Of a DNA stretch of 64,000 bases, positions 15,786-24,348 are shown piece by piece (position 1 is the stretch's first letter; each line of letters starts with the position of its first letter). A program made the translations under genes and the position numbers. Origin of the DNA: Pseudomonadota bacterium (GTDB lineage: Bacteria; Pseudomonadota; Alphaproteobacteria; Rhizobiales; Hyphomicrobiaceae); assembly GCA_018242215.1 (NCBI GenBank), contig JAFECG010000017.1, forward strand, positions 95,575-159,574, read 5' to 3'. The notes under the pieces were generated by a model. The model worked only from the letters and a program-made list of their open reading frames with translations, was not told where the DNA came from and made no database searches.

Positions 15786-18239
15786 ATGGCGGAAAAACTC
15801 GTCATTATCGGCAATGGCATGGCGCCCGGAAGGATGCTCGAGCATCTGCTCGAGAGTGTGCCTGGCCGCTACGCGGTTACGATCTTCAACGCCGAGCCGC
15901 GCGTCAATTATGATCGCATCATGCTTTCGCCCGTTCTATCTGGCGAGAAAAACTTCGAGCAGATCATCATTCACGGCGACGGCTGGTACATCAAGAACGC
16001 CATCACGCTCTACAAGGGCCACAAGATCGTCGCCATCGATCGCGACGCCAAGACCGTGACGTCCGATCACGGCGTCGTCGAACCCTATGACAAGCTCGTC
16101 ATCGCGACGGGCTCGGTGCCGTTTATCCTGCCGGTTCCGGGAAACAACCTCGCTGGTGTACTGAGCTATCGCGACCTCGACGACGTGAACGCCATGTTGC
16201 TCGCAGCGCAGTCGCGAACGAAAGCAGTCGTCATCGGTGGCGGCCTGTTGGGGCTGGAGGCAGCCGCAGGTCTCGAGGCGCAGGGCATGGACGTCACTGT
16301 CCTGCATCTGATGCCGACCCTGATGGAGCGCCAACTCGATCCAGCGGCGGGGTATCTCTTGCAGCGCGCGATCGAGGATCGCGGCATCAAGGTCATCTGC
16401 AAGGCCAATACGAAAGCGATCATCGGCCACAAGAAGGTCGAAGGCGTCGAGCTTGCCGATGGTCGTATCATCCCGGCGACGCTCGTCGTTATGGCGGCCG
16501 GCATCAAGCCGAATGCAGGCCTCGCAAAAGAAGCAGGTCTTGCTGCCAATCGCGGTATTCTCGTTGATGCGGGAATGCGGACCTCGGATCCCGCCATTTT
16601 CGCCGTTGGCGAATGTGCCGAGGTCGGCGGCCACGTCTATGGCCTTGTCGCACCGCTTTACGAAATGGCGCGCGTCGCGGCTGCCCATCTTGCAGACGCA
16701 AAAAGCACGGCCGCTTTCGTCCACAACGACACGCCGACGAAGCTCAAGGTCACCGGCATCGAGCTTTTCTCGCTCGGCGATTTCGCCGATGGTGATGACC
16801 GGCACGAGATCGTCCTGCGCGATGCTTCGGCCGGTGTCTATAAACGCATCATTCTGAAAGATAACCGTATCATCGGCACGGTTCTCTACGGAGAGACGGC
16901 CGATGGCGCCTGGTTCAACGACCTGAAGAAGAAGCAGGTCGATATTACCGACATGCGCGATACGTTGATATTCGGCCAAGCCTATCAGGGAGGAACGCCG
17001 CTCGACCCTATGGCGGCCGTTGCAGCCTTGCCCGATGACGCAGAGATCTGCGGCTGCAACGGCGTGTGCAAGGGCAAGATCGTCGGCGCAATTCAAGAGA
17101 AAGGCCTGACGTCGCTCGATGATGTCCGCGCCCATACTAAAGCCTCCGCCTCATGCGGCTCGTGCACCGGGCTCGTCGAGCAATTAATGTCTCTGACGCT
17201 CGGCGCGTCTTATAACCCAGCCGCCGTGCAGCCGATGTGCGGATGCACGATACTCGGCCACGACGACGTGCGCCGCCTGATCAAAGCAAAAGAACTCAAG
17301 AACATTTACGCTGTCATGCAGGAGCTGGAGTGGACGACGTCGTGCGGCTGCGCCAAGTGCCGCCCGGCACTCAACTATTATCTCGTCTGCGACTGGCCCG
17401 GCGAATATGCCGACGATTATCAATCGCGCTTCATCAACGAGCGCGTTCACGCCAACATCCAGAAGAACGGGACCTATTCTGTCGTGCCGCGGATGTGGGG
17501 CGGCGTGACGAGCGCCAAAGAATTGCGGGCCATCGCTGACGTCGTCGATAAGTTCAACATCCCGACCGTCAAGGTGACGGGGGGCCAGCGCATCGACATG
17601 CTCGGGGTCAAGAAGGAGGACCTGCCCGCCGTTTGGGCCGATCTCGGTAAAGCGGGGTTCGTCTCAGGTCACGCCTACGCCAAGGGTTTGCGCACCGTCA
17701 AGACGTGCGTCGGCACCGACTGGTGCCGCTTCGGGACGCAGAATTCAACGGGCCTCGGCATCCGCATAGAAAAGTTCATGTGGGGATCGTGGACGCCCGC
17801 CAAAGTGAAGATGGCCGTCTCCGGCTGCCCAAGGAATTGCGCCGAAGCGACCTGTAAGGACGTGGGCGTCATTTGCGTCGATTCCGGCTACGAGATTCAT
17901 TTCGCCGGCGCCGCCGGTCTCGACATCAAGGGGACCGAAGTCCTGGGTCTCGTCAAGACAGAGAACGAAGCGCTCGAGGTGATCGTCGCGCTCGTGCAGA
18001 TGTACCGCGAGCAGGCGCGCTATCTCGAACGCATTTACAAGTGGGCGAAGCGCGTGACGATCGATGAGATCCGCCGCCAAGTGTTCCACAATCTCGAAAA
18101 GCGCAAGGGCTATTACGACCGCTTCGTATATTCACAGAGATTCGCGCAGGTCGATCCGTGGTCGGAGCGCGTCTCGGGTCTCCACAAGCATGAATTCAAG
18201 CCGATGGCGACCATCGGCTTGGCACAGGCGGCGGAGTGA
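15786..18239 (+). CDS. nirB: Assimilatory NADH-dependent nitrite reductase, large subunit
   Basis: An 817-residue siroheme enzyme that reduces nitrite to ammonium in the cytoplasm. In order: FAD/NAD oxidoreductase domain (LVIIGNGMAPGRMLEHLL; VIGGGLLGLEAAAGLEAQG), two BFD-like [2Fe-2S] segments with CGCNGVCKG and ASCGSCTGLVEQL, then CGCTILG, a ferredoxin-like repeat, and the siroheme/[4Fe-4S] cysteines in CVGTDWCRFG and SGCPRNCAEATCKDVG. The open frame extends further upstream, but ATG-15786 gives the canonical N-terminus. nirD follows directly, as expected for the NirBD complex. Confidence 0.95.
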   Translation: MAEKLVIIGNGMAPGRMLEHLLESVPGRYAVTIFNAEPRVNYDRIMLSPVLSGEKNFEQIIIHGDGWYIKNAITLYKGHKIVAIDRDAKTVTSDHGVVEPYDKLVIATGSVPFILPVPGNNLAGVLSYRDLDDVNAMLLAAQSRTKAVVIGGGLLGLEAAAGLEAQGMDVTVLHLMPTLMERQLDPAAGYLLQRAIEDRGIKVICKANTKAIIGHKKVEGVELADGRIIPATLVVMAAGIKPNAGLAKEAGLAANRGILVDAGMRTSDPAIFAVGECAEVGGHVYGLVAPLYEMARVAAAHLADAKSTAAFVHNDTPTKLKVTGIELFSLGDFADGDDRHEIVLRDASAGVYKRIILKDNRIIGTVLYGETADGAWFNDLKKKQVDITDMRDTLIFGQAYQGGTPLDPMAAVAALPDDAEICGCNGVCKGKIVGAIQEKGLTSLDDVRAHTKASASCGSCTGLVEQLMSLTLGASYNPAAVQPMCGCTILGHDDVRRLIKAKELKNIYAVMQELEWTTSCGCAKCRPALNYYLVCDWPGEYADDYQSRFINERVHANIQKNGTYSVVPRMWGGVTSAKELRAIADVVDKFNIPTVKVTGGQRIDMLGVKKEDLPAVWADLGKAGFVSGHAYAKGLRTVKTCVGTDWCRFGTQNSTGLGIRIEKFMWGSWTPAKVKMAVSGCPRNCAEATCKDVGVICVDSGYEIHFAGAAGLDIKGTEVLGLVKTENEALEVIVALVQMYREQARYLERIYKWAKRVTIDEIRRQVFHNLEKRKGYYDRFVYSQRFAQVDPWSERVSGLHKHEFKPMATIGLAQAAE

Positions 18240-18243
18240 CGTC

Positions 18244-18579
18244 ATGAGATGGGTATTGATCGGCAGCCTCACCGATATTCCACGTCGCGGCGCACGCTGT
18301 GTCGAAACTCCGAAAGGCAAGATTGCTGTCTTCCGCACCTCCGAAGATCGTGTGTTCGCGATCGAGGACCACTGTCCACACAAGGGAGGTCCGCTGAGCC
18401 AAGGCATTGTCCATGCCGCAGCCGTGACGTGCCCGCTGCACAACTGGGTTATCTCGCTTGAAACCGGGAGGGCGCTTGGCGCCGACGAAGGCAGCGCCAG
18501 GACGATCCCGGTCAAGGTCGAAAGCGACGAGATTTTCATCGCCCTGGCGGCCGATTCCAAAGCCGATCGCGCAGCGTGA
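18244..18579 (+). CDS. nirD: Nitrite reductase small subunit (Rieske-type)
   Basis: The 111-residue product is a Rieske [2Fe-2S]-fold protein; the ligand motifs are present as DHCPHKGGPLSQG and CPLHNWVISLETG. It partners NirB in assimilatory nitrite reduction. It begins 4 nt after the nirB stop. Length and motifs match the family. Confidence 0.93.
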   Translation: MRWVLIGSLTDIPRRGARCVETPKGKIAVFRTSEDRVFAIEDHCPHKGGPLSQGIVHAAAVTCPLHNWVISLETGRALGADEGSARTIPVKVESDEIFIALAADSKADRAA

Positions 18580-18591
18580 AGTGGAAAGCCT

Positions 18592-21249
18592 ATGACCTCG
18601 CCGCAGTCGACAAAGACGACATGTCCATACTGCGGTGTCGGTTGCGGCGTTATCGCTGACGTATCTCCAGGCGGCAGGGTCGCTGTCCGCGGCGATCAAG
18701 ATCATCCGGCGAACTTCGGCAGGCTCTGCTCGAAGGGCTCGGCGCTTGGCGAAACCGTCGACCTCAACGATCGCCTTCTGCATCCGGAAATCGGCACCGA
18801 ACGCACGAGCTGGGACGCGGCACTCGATCTCGTCGCGGCGCGCTTTTTCGAAACGATCGCTCAGCACGGTCCGGACTCGGTGGCGTTCTACGTCTCCGGG
18901 CAGCTTTTGACGGAAGATTATTACGTCGCCAATAAGCTGATGAAGGGCTTCATCGGCACGGCGAACATCGATACCAACTCGCGGCTGTGCATGGCGTCGT
19001 CCGTCGCGGGTCATAAGCGCGCATTCGGAACCGACACGATGCCCGGATGCTACGAAGATCTCGAACGCGCCGATCTGATCGTACTGGTCGGCTCGAATCT
19101 AGCTTGGTGCCATCCGGTTCTCTACCAGCGAGTTGCTGCCGCGAAGGAAAAACGGCCGGATATGAAGATCGTTCTGATCGATCCGCGTCGCACGATGACT
19201 GCTGATATTGCGGATATGCATTTGCCGATCAAGCCCGACGGCGACGTTGCGCTATTCATCGGTTTGCTGAAGTATCTCGCCGACACCGGCGCGATAGATG
19301 AGACCTTTATCACCGTCCACACGTCTGCATTCTCAGATGCGCTTCGCACGGCGCAGGCCGTTGATCCAGTAACGGTCATCGAACGCACCGGCCTTTCGCA
19401 CGCGCGACTTCGAGACTTTTTCGCTCTCTTCGCCCGAACAGAAAAGACCGTCACCCTCTTCAGCCAGGGCGTCAATCAGTCCTCGTCGGGCACCGACAAA
19501 GTCAACGCCATTATTAATTGTCACCTCGCGACGGGACGGATAGGCAAGCCCGGCAAGGGACCGTTTTCTGTCACTGGCCAGCCAAATGCGATGGGCGGCC
19601 GCGAGGTCGGCGGTCTGGCAAATGCGCTCGCCGCTCACATGGAATTCGATAAGGTCGGAGACCGCGAGCGCGTTCAACGTTTCTGGCGATCGCCGACCAT
19701 TGCCGCGAAGGCGGGCCCAAAAGCTGTCGAGATGTTTCGCAGTGTTGCCGATGGCCGCATCAAGGCGATCTGGATCATGGCGACAAATCCCGTCGTCTCG
19801 ATGCCGAACGCGGAGGATGTCGAAGCTGCGTTGCGCAACTGTCCATTCGTCGTTGTCTCGGATGTTAGCGCGAAAACCGATACGATACGCCATGCCCACG
19901 TCAAGTTGCCTGCCGCGGCATGGGGCGAGAAAAGCGGGACAGTCACCAACTCCGAGAGAAGAATTTCCCGGCAGAGAAATTTTCTGCCGCTTCCAGGTGA
20001 AGCTCGGCCCGATTGGTGGATCATCTGCGAAGTCGCAAAGCGCATGGGTTTTGAGGCGGCGTTCAACTTTACCTCGCCGTCCGAAATCTTCGCGGAGCAT
20101 GCAACTCTCTCGGCATTCGAGAACGACGGCACCCGAGATTTCGATATCGGCGCATTCTGCGATATTTCGCGCGAAGATTTCGATACGCTCGAACCGTTCC
20201 AATGGCCTCGACGGGCCGGCCAGGGTTCGCGACCGCGCCTTTTTGGAGACGGGCAATTCTACACGCCCGATCGCAAGGCGCGCTTCGTTCCGATCGAACT
20301 CGAAAATGCGCACCGTGCTCCGTCGGCATTCCCTCTGACGCTCAACACCGGCCGAATCCGCGATCATTGGCACACCTTGACGCGCACCGGAAAAAGCCAG
20401 CGACTCTCGCAACACTACGGGGAACCCTTCGTCGAAATTCATCCCGAGGACGCCGCTCGCCACGAGATCAAGGATGCGGATATCGTGCGCGTTTCAACAG
20501 GATCGAGCGCCATCCTGGTGCGAGCGCTGATTTCGGCGCGACAGCAGTTAGGCTCGATCTTCGTTCCGATGCATTGGACGGATCAATACGCATCGAAGGC
20601 GCGTGTCGATACGTTGGTGCCGCCAGTCGTCGATCCGATCTCAGGCCAGCCGGCATCGAAGAACGCAGCCGCTCGGATCGAACGCTTCGTCGCTGAAACG
20701 TATGGCTTTGCGGTTCTTGCTCGGAAACCCGAGCATATCGATGCGGAATATTGGGCGCTTGCCAAATGCGATGGCGGCTGGCGCGTCGAACTCGGATTTG
20801 CGTCTGCGCGCGCGGATTGGGCGTCGTTTGCCGAGGCGCTGTTCGGTGCGCCCCGGGCATCCGAAACCGTTGCCTTCGATGACGGGCAAAGCGGACGCTA
20901 TCGCTTCGCTTGTTACTGCGGCGACGCGCTCGTCGGCGCGCTTTTTCTTGCGACGGAGCCGGTGGCTGTATCCCGCGATTGGGCGACCGGCCAGCTTGCG
21001 GCACCCCATTCTCACGACACACGCTTCAAGATCATCGCAGGGCGTCCCGGTGCGGGAGGCGCCGATAAAGGCGCGACTGTCTGCTCATGCTTTGGTGTCG
21101 GGGCAAATGAGATCGCAGCCGCAGCGCGGATGGGCTGCTGCACGGTCGCTGCGATCGGAGAGACGCTCCAAGCAGGCACGAATTGCGGCTCCTGCCGTGC
21201 CGAGATCAAAGCCATCATTGAAGCGCAGAACCTTGAAGCCGCGGAGTGA
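18592..21249 (+). CDS. nasA: Assimilatory nitrate reductase catalytic subunit
   Basis: An 885-residue molybdopterin oxidoreductase. The N-terminal [4Fe-4S] site reads CPYCGVGCGV with the fourth cysteine in RLCSKGSALGE; the molybdopterin body follows (NIDTNSRLCMASSV; SQGVNQSSSGTDKVNAI; ATNPVVSMPNA), then the molydopterin dinucleotide-binding domain. The C-terminus adds a BFD-like [2Fe-2S] module (CSCFGVGANEI and AGTNCGSCRAEIK), the form used by NADH- or ferredoxin-linked assimilatory enzymes. No separate NADH reductase gene (nasC-like) is adjacent, so electrons probably come from a partner elsewhere. It lies 12 nt after nirD. Confidence 0.94.
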   Translation: MTSPQSTKTTCPYCGVGCGVIADVSPGGRVAVRGDQDHPANFGRLCSKGSALGETVDLNDRLLHPEIGTERTSWDAALDLVAARFFETIAQHGPDSVAFYVSGQLLTEDYYVANKLMKGFIGTANIDTNSRLCMASSVAGHKRAFGTDTMPGCYEDLERADLIVLVGSNLAWCHPVLYQRVAAAKEKRPDMKIVLIDPRRTMTADIADMHLPIKPDGDVALFIGLLKYLADTGAIDETFITVHTSAFSDALRTAQAVDPVTVIERTGLSHARLRDFFALFARTEKTVTLFSQGVNQSSSGTDKVNAIINCHLATGRIGKPGKGPFSVTGQPNAMGGREVGGLANALAAHMEFDKVGDRERVQRFWRSPTIAAKAGPKAVEMFRSVADGRIKAIWIMATNPVVSMPNAEDVEAALRNCPFVVVSDVSAKTDTIRHAHVKLPAAAWGEKSGTVTNSERRISRQRNFLPLPGEARPDWWIICEVAKRMGFEAAFNFTSPSEIFAEHATLSAFENDGTRDFDIGAFCDISREDFDTLEPFQWPRRAGQGSRPRLFGDGQFYTPDRKARFVPIELENAHRAPSAFPLTLNTGRIRDHWHTLTRTGKSQRLSQHYGEPFVEIHPEDAARHEIKDADIVRVSTGSSAILVRALISARQQLGSIFVPMHWTDQYASKARVDTLVPPVVDPISGQPASKNAAARIERFVAETYGFAVLARKPEHIDAEYWALAKCDGGWRVELGFASARADWASFAEALFGAPRASETVAFDDGQSGRYRFACYCGDALVGALFLATEPVAVSRDWATGQLAAPHSHDTRFKIIAGRPGAGGADKGATVCSCFGVGANEIAAAARMGCCTVAAIGETLQAGTNCGSCRAEIKAIIEAQNLEAAE

Positions 21250-21253
21250 TCTT

Positions 21254-22558
21254 TTGAAACGGGCGTCAAAACATCTTCGTGTCGTGGTTGCGTTGGGAGC
21301 ATCCATGAGTTTTTCCGCCGTCTCGCACGCCGCCGATTTCGGCGGCGATTGCTGTAGTGACCTTGAAGAGCGTATCGCCGAGCTTGAGGCCACCACCGCG
21401 CGCAAAGGCAATCGCAAGGTCACGCTGGCCATTTCCGGCTACGTTGCGCAGGAGCTGACGTGGTGGGACGACGGCGCCGAGAGCAACGCATATCTCCACG
21501 GGCTCGGACCGACGCAGGCAACGCATGTGAAGTTTATAGGAGAAGCGCAATTCGCACCAGGTTGGACGGCAGGCCATACGCTCCGCATTCAAAATCTTGC
21601 CGATAATCCGTTCGGCAGGAATGCCGCGACAGGGGCGGCCATAAACCAATCATCAGCCGCTTTCGATCAGGGCCTCAATGTCCAGATGTCGTTCTGGTAC
21701 GTGCAGAGCAAGGATCTCGGCAAAATCAGCGTGGGCCGTCAGGCGGAGGCCGCTAAAAGCATCGCGATGTTTACCGATCAATCTGGCACGCAGATCATCG
21801 ACAATTATACGTTCCTTGCGGGATTTCCGCAGTTCGGCATTCGCCGAAACGGCGTGCTTGTGCCAGGCATGACTTGGGGGCAGATCGGCTATTGCTACTC
21901 GCAGAACGTCCCGCTCGGCGGCGACTGTGATGGCCTTGTGATGAATTCAATCAGGTATGACTCACCCTTCTTCGGCGGCTTCTCAGTTTCTGCCAGCTGG
22001 GGAGAAGACGACGACTGGGAAATTGCTGCACGTTATGCGGGCCAGTGGAATGACTTCAACGTATCGCTGGGCGCCGGCTACTCCCAAAATACCGACAATC
22101 GGATCAGTGGTACCGTCGTCATGGCGTCGAAGGATTCGCAGTTCTTCCAGGCCGGCGGCTACATTGAGCATCAACCTACCGGCCTCTTTGTCCATGCCGC
22201 TTACGGTCGCGAAGATAATAACGATGCGGTGCTGATGAACGGAAAGGTCGCGCCGGACAGTCACCATTGGTACGTGAAATCCGGCATTCGCAGGAAATGG
22301 ATGCCACTTGGCGCCACCGTGATCTACGGCGATTATGCGGAATACGATGACCAGCTCGGCCCGGCGGCATTGGCGCTCGGCGCAGCGAGAAGCACATTCT
22401 CACGCTACGGCGGCGGCGTGGCGCAAGAGATCGATGCGGCTGCGATGACGGTCTACCTGAAAGTCCAGCACTACGATGCCGACGTCTCGGGCACGCCGGT
22501 CTTGACCGATCTACATGGGCTCGACCTTGTCAGCGTCGGCGGACTGATAAATTTCTGA
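21254..22558 (+). CDS. Outer-membrane porin at the end of the nitrate operon
   Basis: The 434-residue protein begins at TTG-21254, 7 nt after GGAG, with a basic N-terminus and a signal peptide ending near AVSHAADFG. A short coiled-coil (CCSDLEERIAELEATTA) precedes a beta-barrel rich in alternating aromatic strands (ISGYVAQELTWWDDG; FNVSLGAGYSQ) and the chain ends in phenylalanine (SVGGLINF), as outer-membrane barrels do. Its location 4 nt after nasA suggests it passes nitrate or nitrite through the outer membrane. ATG-21305 is a less likely start because it would shorten the signal peptide. Confidence 0.82.
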   Translation: MKRASKHLRVVVALGASMSFSAVSHAADFGGDCCSDLEERIAELEATTARKGNRKVTLAISGYVAQELTWWDDGAESNAYLHGLGPTQATHVKFIGEAQFAPGWTAGHTLRIQNLADNPFGRNAATGAAINQSSAAFDQGLNVQMSFWYVQSKDLGKISVGRQAEAAKSIAMFTDQSGTQIIDNYTFLAGFPQFGIRRNGVLVPGMTWGQIGYCYSQNVPLGGDCDGLVMNSIRYDSPFFGGFSVSASWGEDDDWEIAARYAGQWNDFNVSLGAGYSQNTDNRISGTVVMASKDSQFFQAGGYIEHQPTGLFVHAAYGREDNNDAVLMNGKVAPDSHHWYVKSGIRRKWMPLGATVIYGDYAEYDDQLGPAALALGAARSTFSRYGGGVAQEIDAAAMTVYLKVQHYDADVSGTPVLTDLHGLDLVSVGGLINF

Positions 22559-23024
22559 AACGTGGATTCGGAGCGGCAATGGCAGAGGATCTTTGCATGC
22601 AACCGGACGCGACGACGTTGCCGGAACCGGCATTAGGCCAAGGCAGCCGTTTCTCGGACTCGCGGCCAAATTCTCTAGGGCGGCATGGGCATCAGTCACA
22701 AGCCGCGGTGGAATGCTTCGGGACAAAACGTCGGACCCGCGCTCATCGCTGTCTTGGGAGTTACTGCGCTCGATCTCTTCGCTGCGGGCCAAGTTACGCA
22801 GGGGCCTCGACGGAAAGGTGAGGCCAAGAACTATTCCGGCCGAACTGGCTTTCCGAACGGCACTGCGCTGAGCAGGAACCGGGCGAACATCGCAGCCTCG
22901 ACACGCCAGTTTGAGCCGGCCGCCACGTCGCATCGGCACTGAACATTTAGAGAGCAGCCCTGTCCGCAACCCCTGCGCCGCCCCGAAGAAGCATTTAGAG
23001 ACGATTTCAGTAAGGACCAAGCCG
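22559..23024. other. Gap of 466 bp without a supported gene
   Basis: Several frames are open here on both strands, but they show no family motif, no ribosome binding site and a composition typical of out-of-frame reading. The stretch continues into pseudogene remnants and is probably decayed sequence. Confidence 0.5.
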
Positions 23025-23102
23025 ATGGCAACATCAAAACGCCCGTCTTCGTCAGGACGCCCGCTCGCCGTCGTGACCGATGCATCGACCGGTATCGGCT
23101 AG
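23025..23102 (+). pseudogene. Short-chain dehydrogenase N-terminal remnant
   Basis: ATG-23025 opens a frame whose product runs MATSKRPSSSGRPL and then AVVTDASTGIG, the glycine-rich NAD(P)-binding start of SDR enzymes (usual TGxxxGIG), but a TAG at 23100 ends it after 25 codons. The frame-adjacent sequence then matches a permease rather than the rest of an SDR, so this is a deletion junction. Confidence 0.55.
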
Positions 23103-23104
23103 GC

Positions 23105-23325
23105 GGCTACGCCGGTCCTCTGGCCGCTGCGGTGCTGATTATCGCCTATCTTCTCAATGTCGCGGCCGGAATTTCAGTTTGGATTATCTCACGCGCATTC
23201 GCCAGCGGCTGTACCGCCATGACGGGGGTCGAGGCGGTCAGCAACGGCGTAAACGCCTTTCGCGAGCCATCAGTTCGCACGGCTCAGTGTACACTCACGA
23301 TAATCGTCGCGATATTGGGTATTTT
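23105..23325 (+). pseudogene. APC-family permease remnant
   Basis: The frame reads AAVLIIAYLLNVAAGISVWI, a typical APC transporter helix, and continues directly into TGVEAVSNGVNAFREPSVRT, a motif that lies far downstream in intact APC permeases. The middle of the protein is therefore deleted and neither end is intact. It abuts the SDR remnant. Confidence 0.6.
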
Positions 23326-23438
23326 TTCCCCGCTTGATTTGGCAGGCAGGATCTCCTATCCGAATATTCACGAGAGGCCACGACCTCCCTCATTCCGAGA
23401 CAGAAGCCCGGGACGGCCCGGCAGCCGGAGATAGGGAG

Positions 23439-23747
23439 ATGGTCCGCGCTCATTCCCATGCCGTCGACAAATGCCTCATCCTTTATGACGTGACTGCGCA
23501 GGGCCCGGTCATCGGATACTACCTGGGCCGGCCGATCCACGATCGCGTCGCGGACCGTTGGCGACGCATCTACACCTACGCCGGCGTCATCGAGCGATAC
23601 CAGCATGGCAACTACGATCCCACACGGCTCGCACCCTTGGAATTCATCCTTGAGCCCGGCATCGTCTATCGCATGCAGATCCCCGAGCGGAAGCGTCGCC
23701 GACTTCGCAGCACGCTGGGCCGCTGGTGGAGAGGACCTGACGTCTGA
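23439..23747 (+). CDS. Conserved-looking hypothetical protein (102 aa)
   Basis: ATG-23439 follows a purine-rich GGAGATAGGGAG site. The product has a compact, folded-looking composition: CLILYDVTAQGPVIGYYLG, RRIYTYAGVIERYQHGNYD, FILEPGIVYRM and a strongly basic tail (ERKRRRLRSTLGRWW). No transmembrane helix or signal is seen, and I do not recognise a family. It stands alone after a pseudogene region, on the opposite strand to the nitric oxide cluster. Coding status rests on ribosome binding site and plausible protein sequence. Confidence 0.55.
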   Translation: MVRAHSHAVDKCLILYDVTAQGPVIGYYLGRPIHDRVADRWRRIYTYAGVIERYQHGNYDPTRLAPLEFILEPGIVYRMQIPERKRRRLRSTLGRWWRGPDV

Positions 23748-23942
23748 TCGCGGCGGAAATGCCGTGCTGCCATGCTCTGTCCCACCGTTGGCGTGTACGG
23801 AAGGCATCGCTGCGCATCGGAGCGAGCGCGCGAGGCCGCTGGCGCCAAGGATGTTTTCGCGTGAGCCGCAATTTGAGGTGCTACGCTTATGCAGTGCGCA
23901 AATGCAGCATGGTCTTTTCGGTTGCCCTCGTGCGCCGGCAGA

Positions 23943-24287
23943 TCATGTTTGACTTGGAGCGCGATCCAAAAAAATAGTTAGAAGTAGCGATGAGTTCTCA
24001 ATCGCCTTGACCGAATGCGGCGCGCGGCTCTCAAGATAAACCCACTCACCGGCCGTCAGGATGATCGGCGCGGGCGCTAGACCGAGTTCCACTTTGCCTT
24101 CGAGACAATGCAGTGTGATCTCTCCGGATACTTTATGTTGCGGAATTTCGTCTCCCGCGTGAACAATCAACCGAATGGCCTCGAATTGCTTGGTCTTCGT
24201 GATGGCGGCAGTCTTCATGTCTTTCAAGCTGGAGCCGCTCGATCTCAGATCAACGATTTCGCCGGCCTTTGCGTGGTGCATCGCCAT
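23943..24287 (-). CDS. Small cupin-domain protein linked to the NO reductase gene
   Basis: The 114-residue protein has one cupin barrel: HAGDEIPQHKVSGEITLHCLEGKVELGL forms motif 1 (His, Glu and a second His) and RAPHSVKAIENSSLLL motif 2. Such small cupins are common in NnrS/NO-reductase neighbourhoods and may bind a metal. It lies 61 nt downstream of the qNOR gene on the same strand, probably in the same transcript. Its function is not known; a regulatory or protective role near NO metabolism is inferred from position. A second in-frame ATG at 24281 is an alternative start. Confidence 0.78.
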   Translation of the reverse strand: MAMHHAKAGEIVDLRSSGSSLKDMKTAAITKTKQFEAIRLIVHAGDEIPQHKVSGEITLHCLEGKVELGLAPAPIILTAGEWVYLESRAPHSVKAIENSSLLLTIFLDRAPSQT

Positions 24288-24348
24288 AAGTCGCGACCTT
24301 CTTATTTTGGTGCGGGTAACGCTGCGGATGCGTTACCGCGCGCGCGAT

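Noticed and set aside
15936-17135. Long open frame on the minus strand opposite nirB
   Set aside because: It has no family motif and lies entirely antisense to a well-supported nirB; high GC leaves antisense frames open.
19333-20463. 376-codon frame opposite nasA
   Set aside because: Antisense to the molybdopterin domain of nasA with no recognisable product.
22511-23020. 169-codon minus-strand frame after the porin
   Set aside because: Serine/arginine-rich noise-like sequence, no ribosome binding site, overlaps the end of the porin gene.
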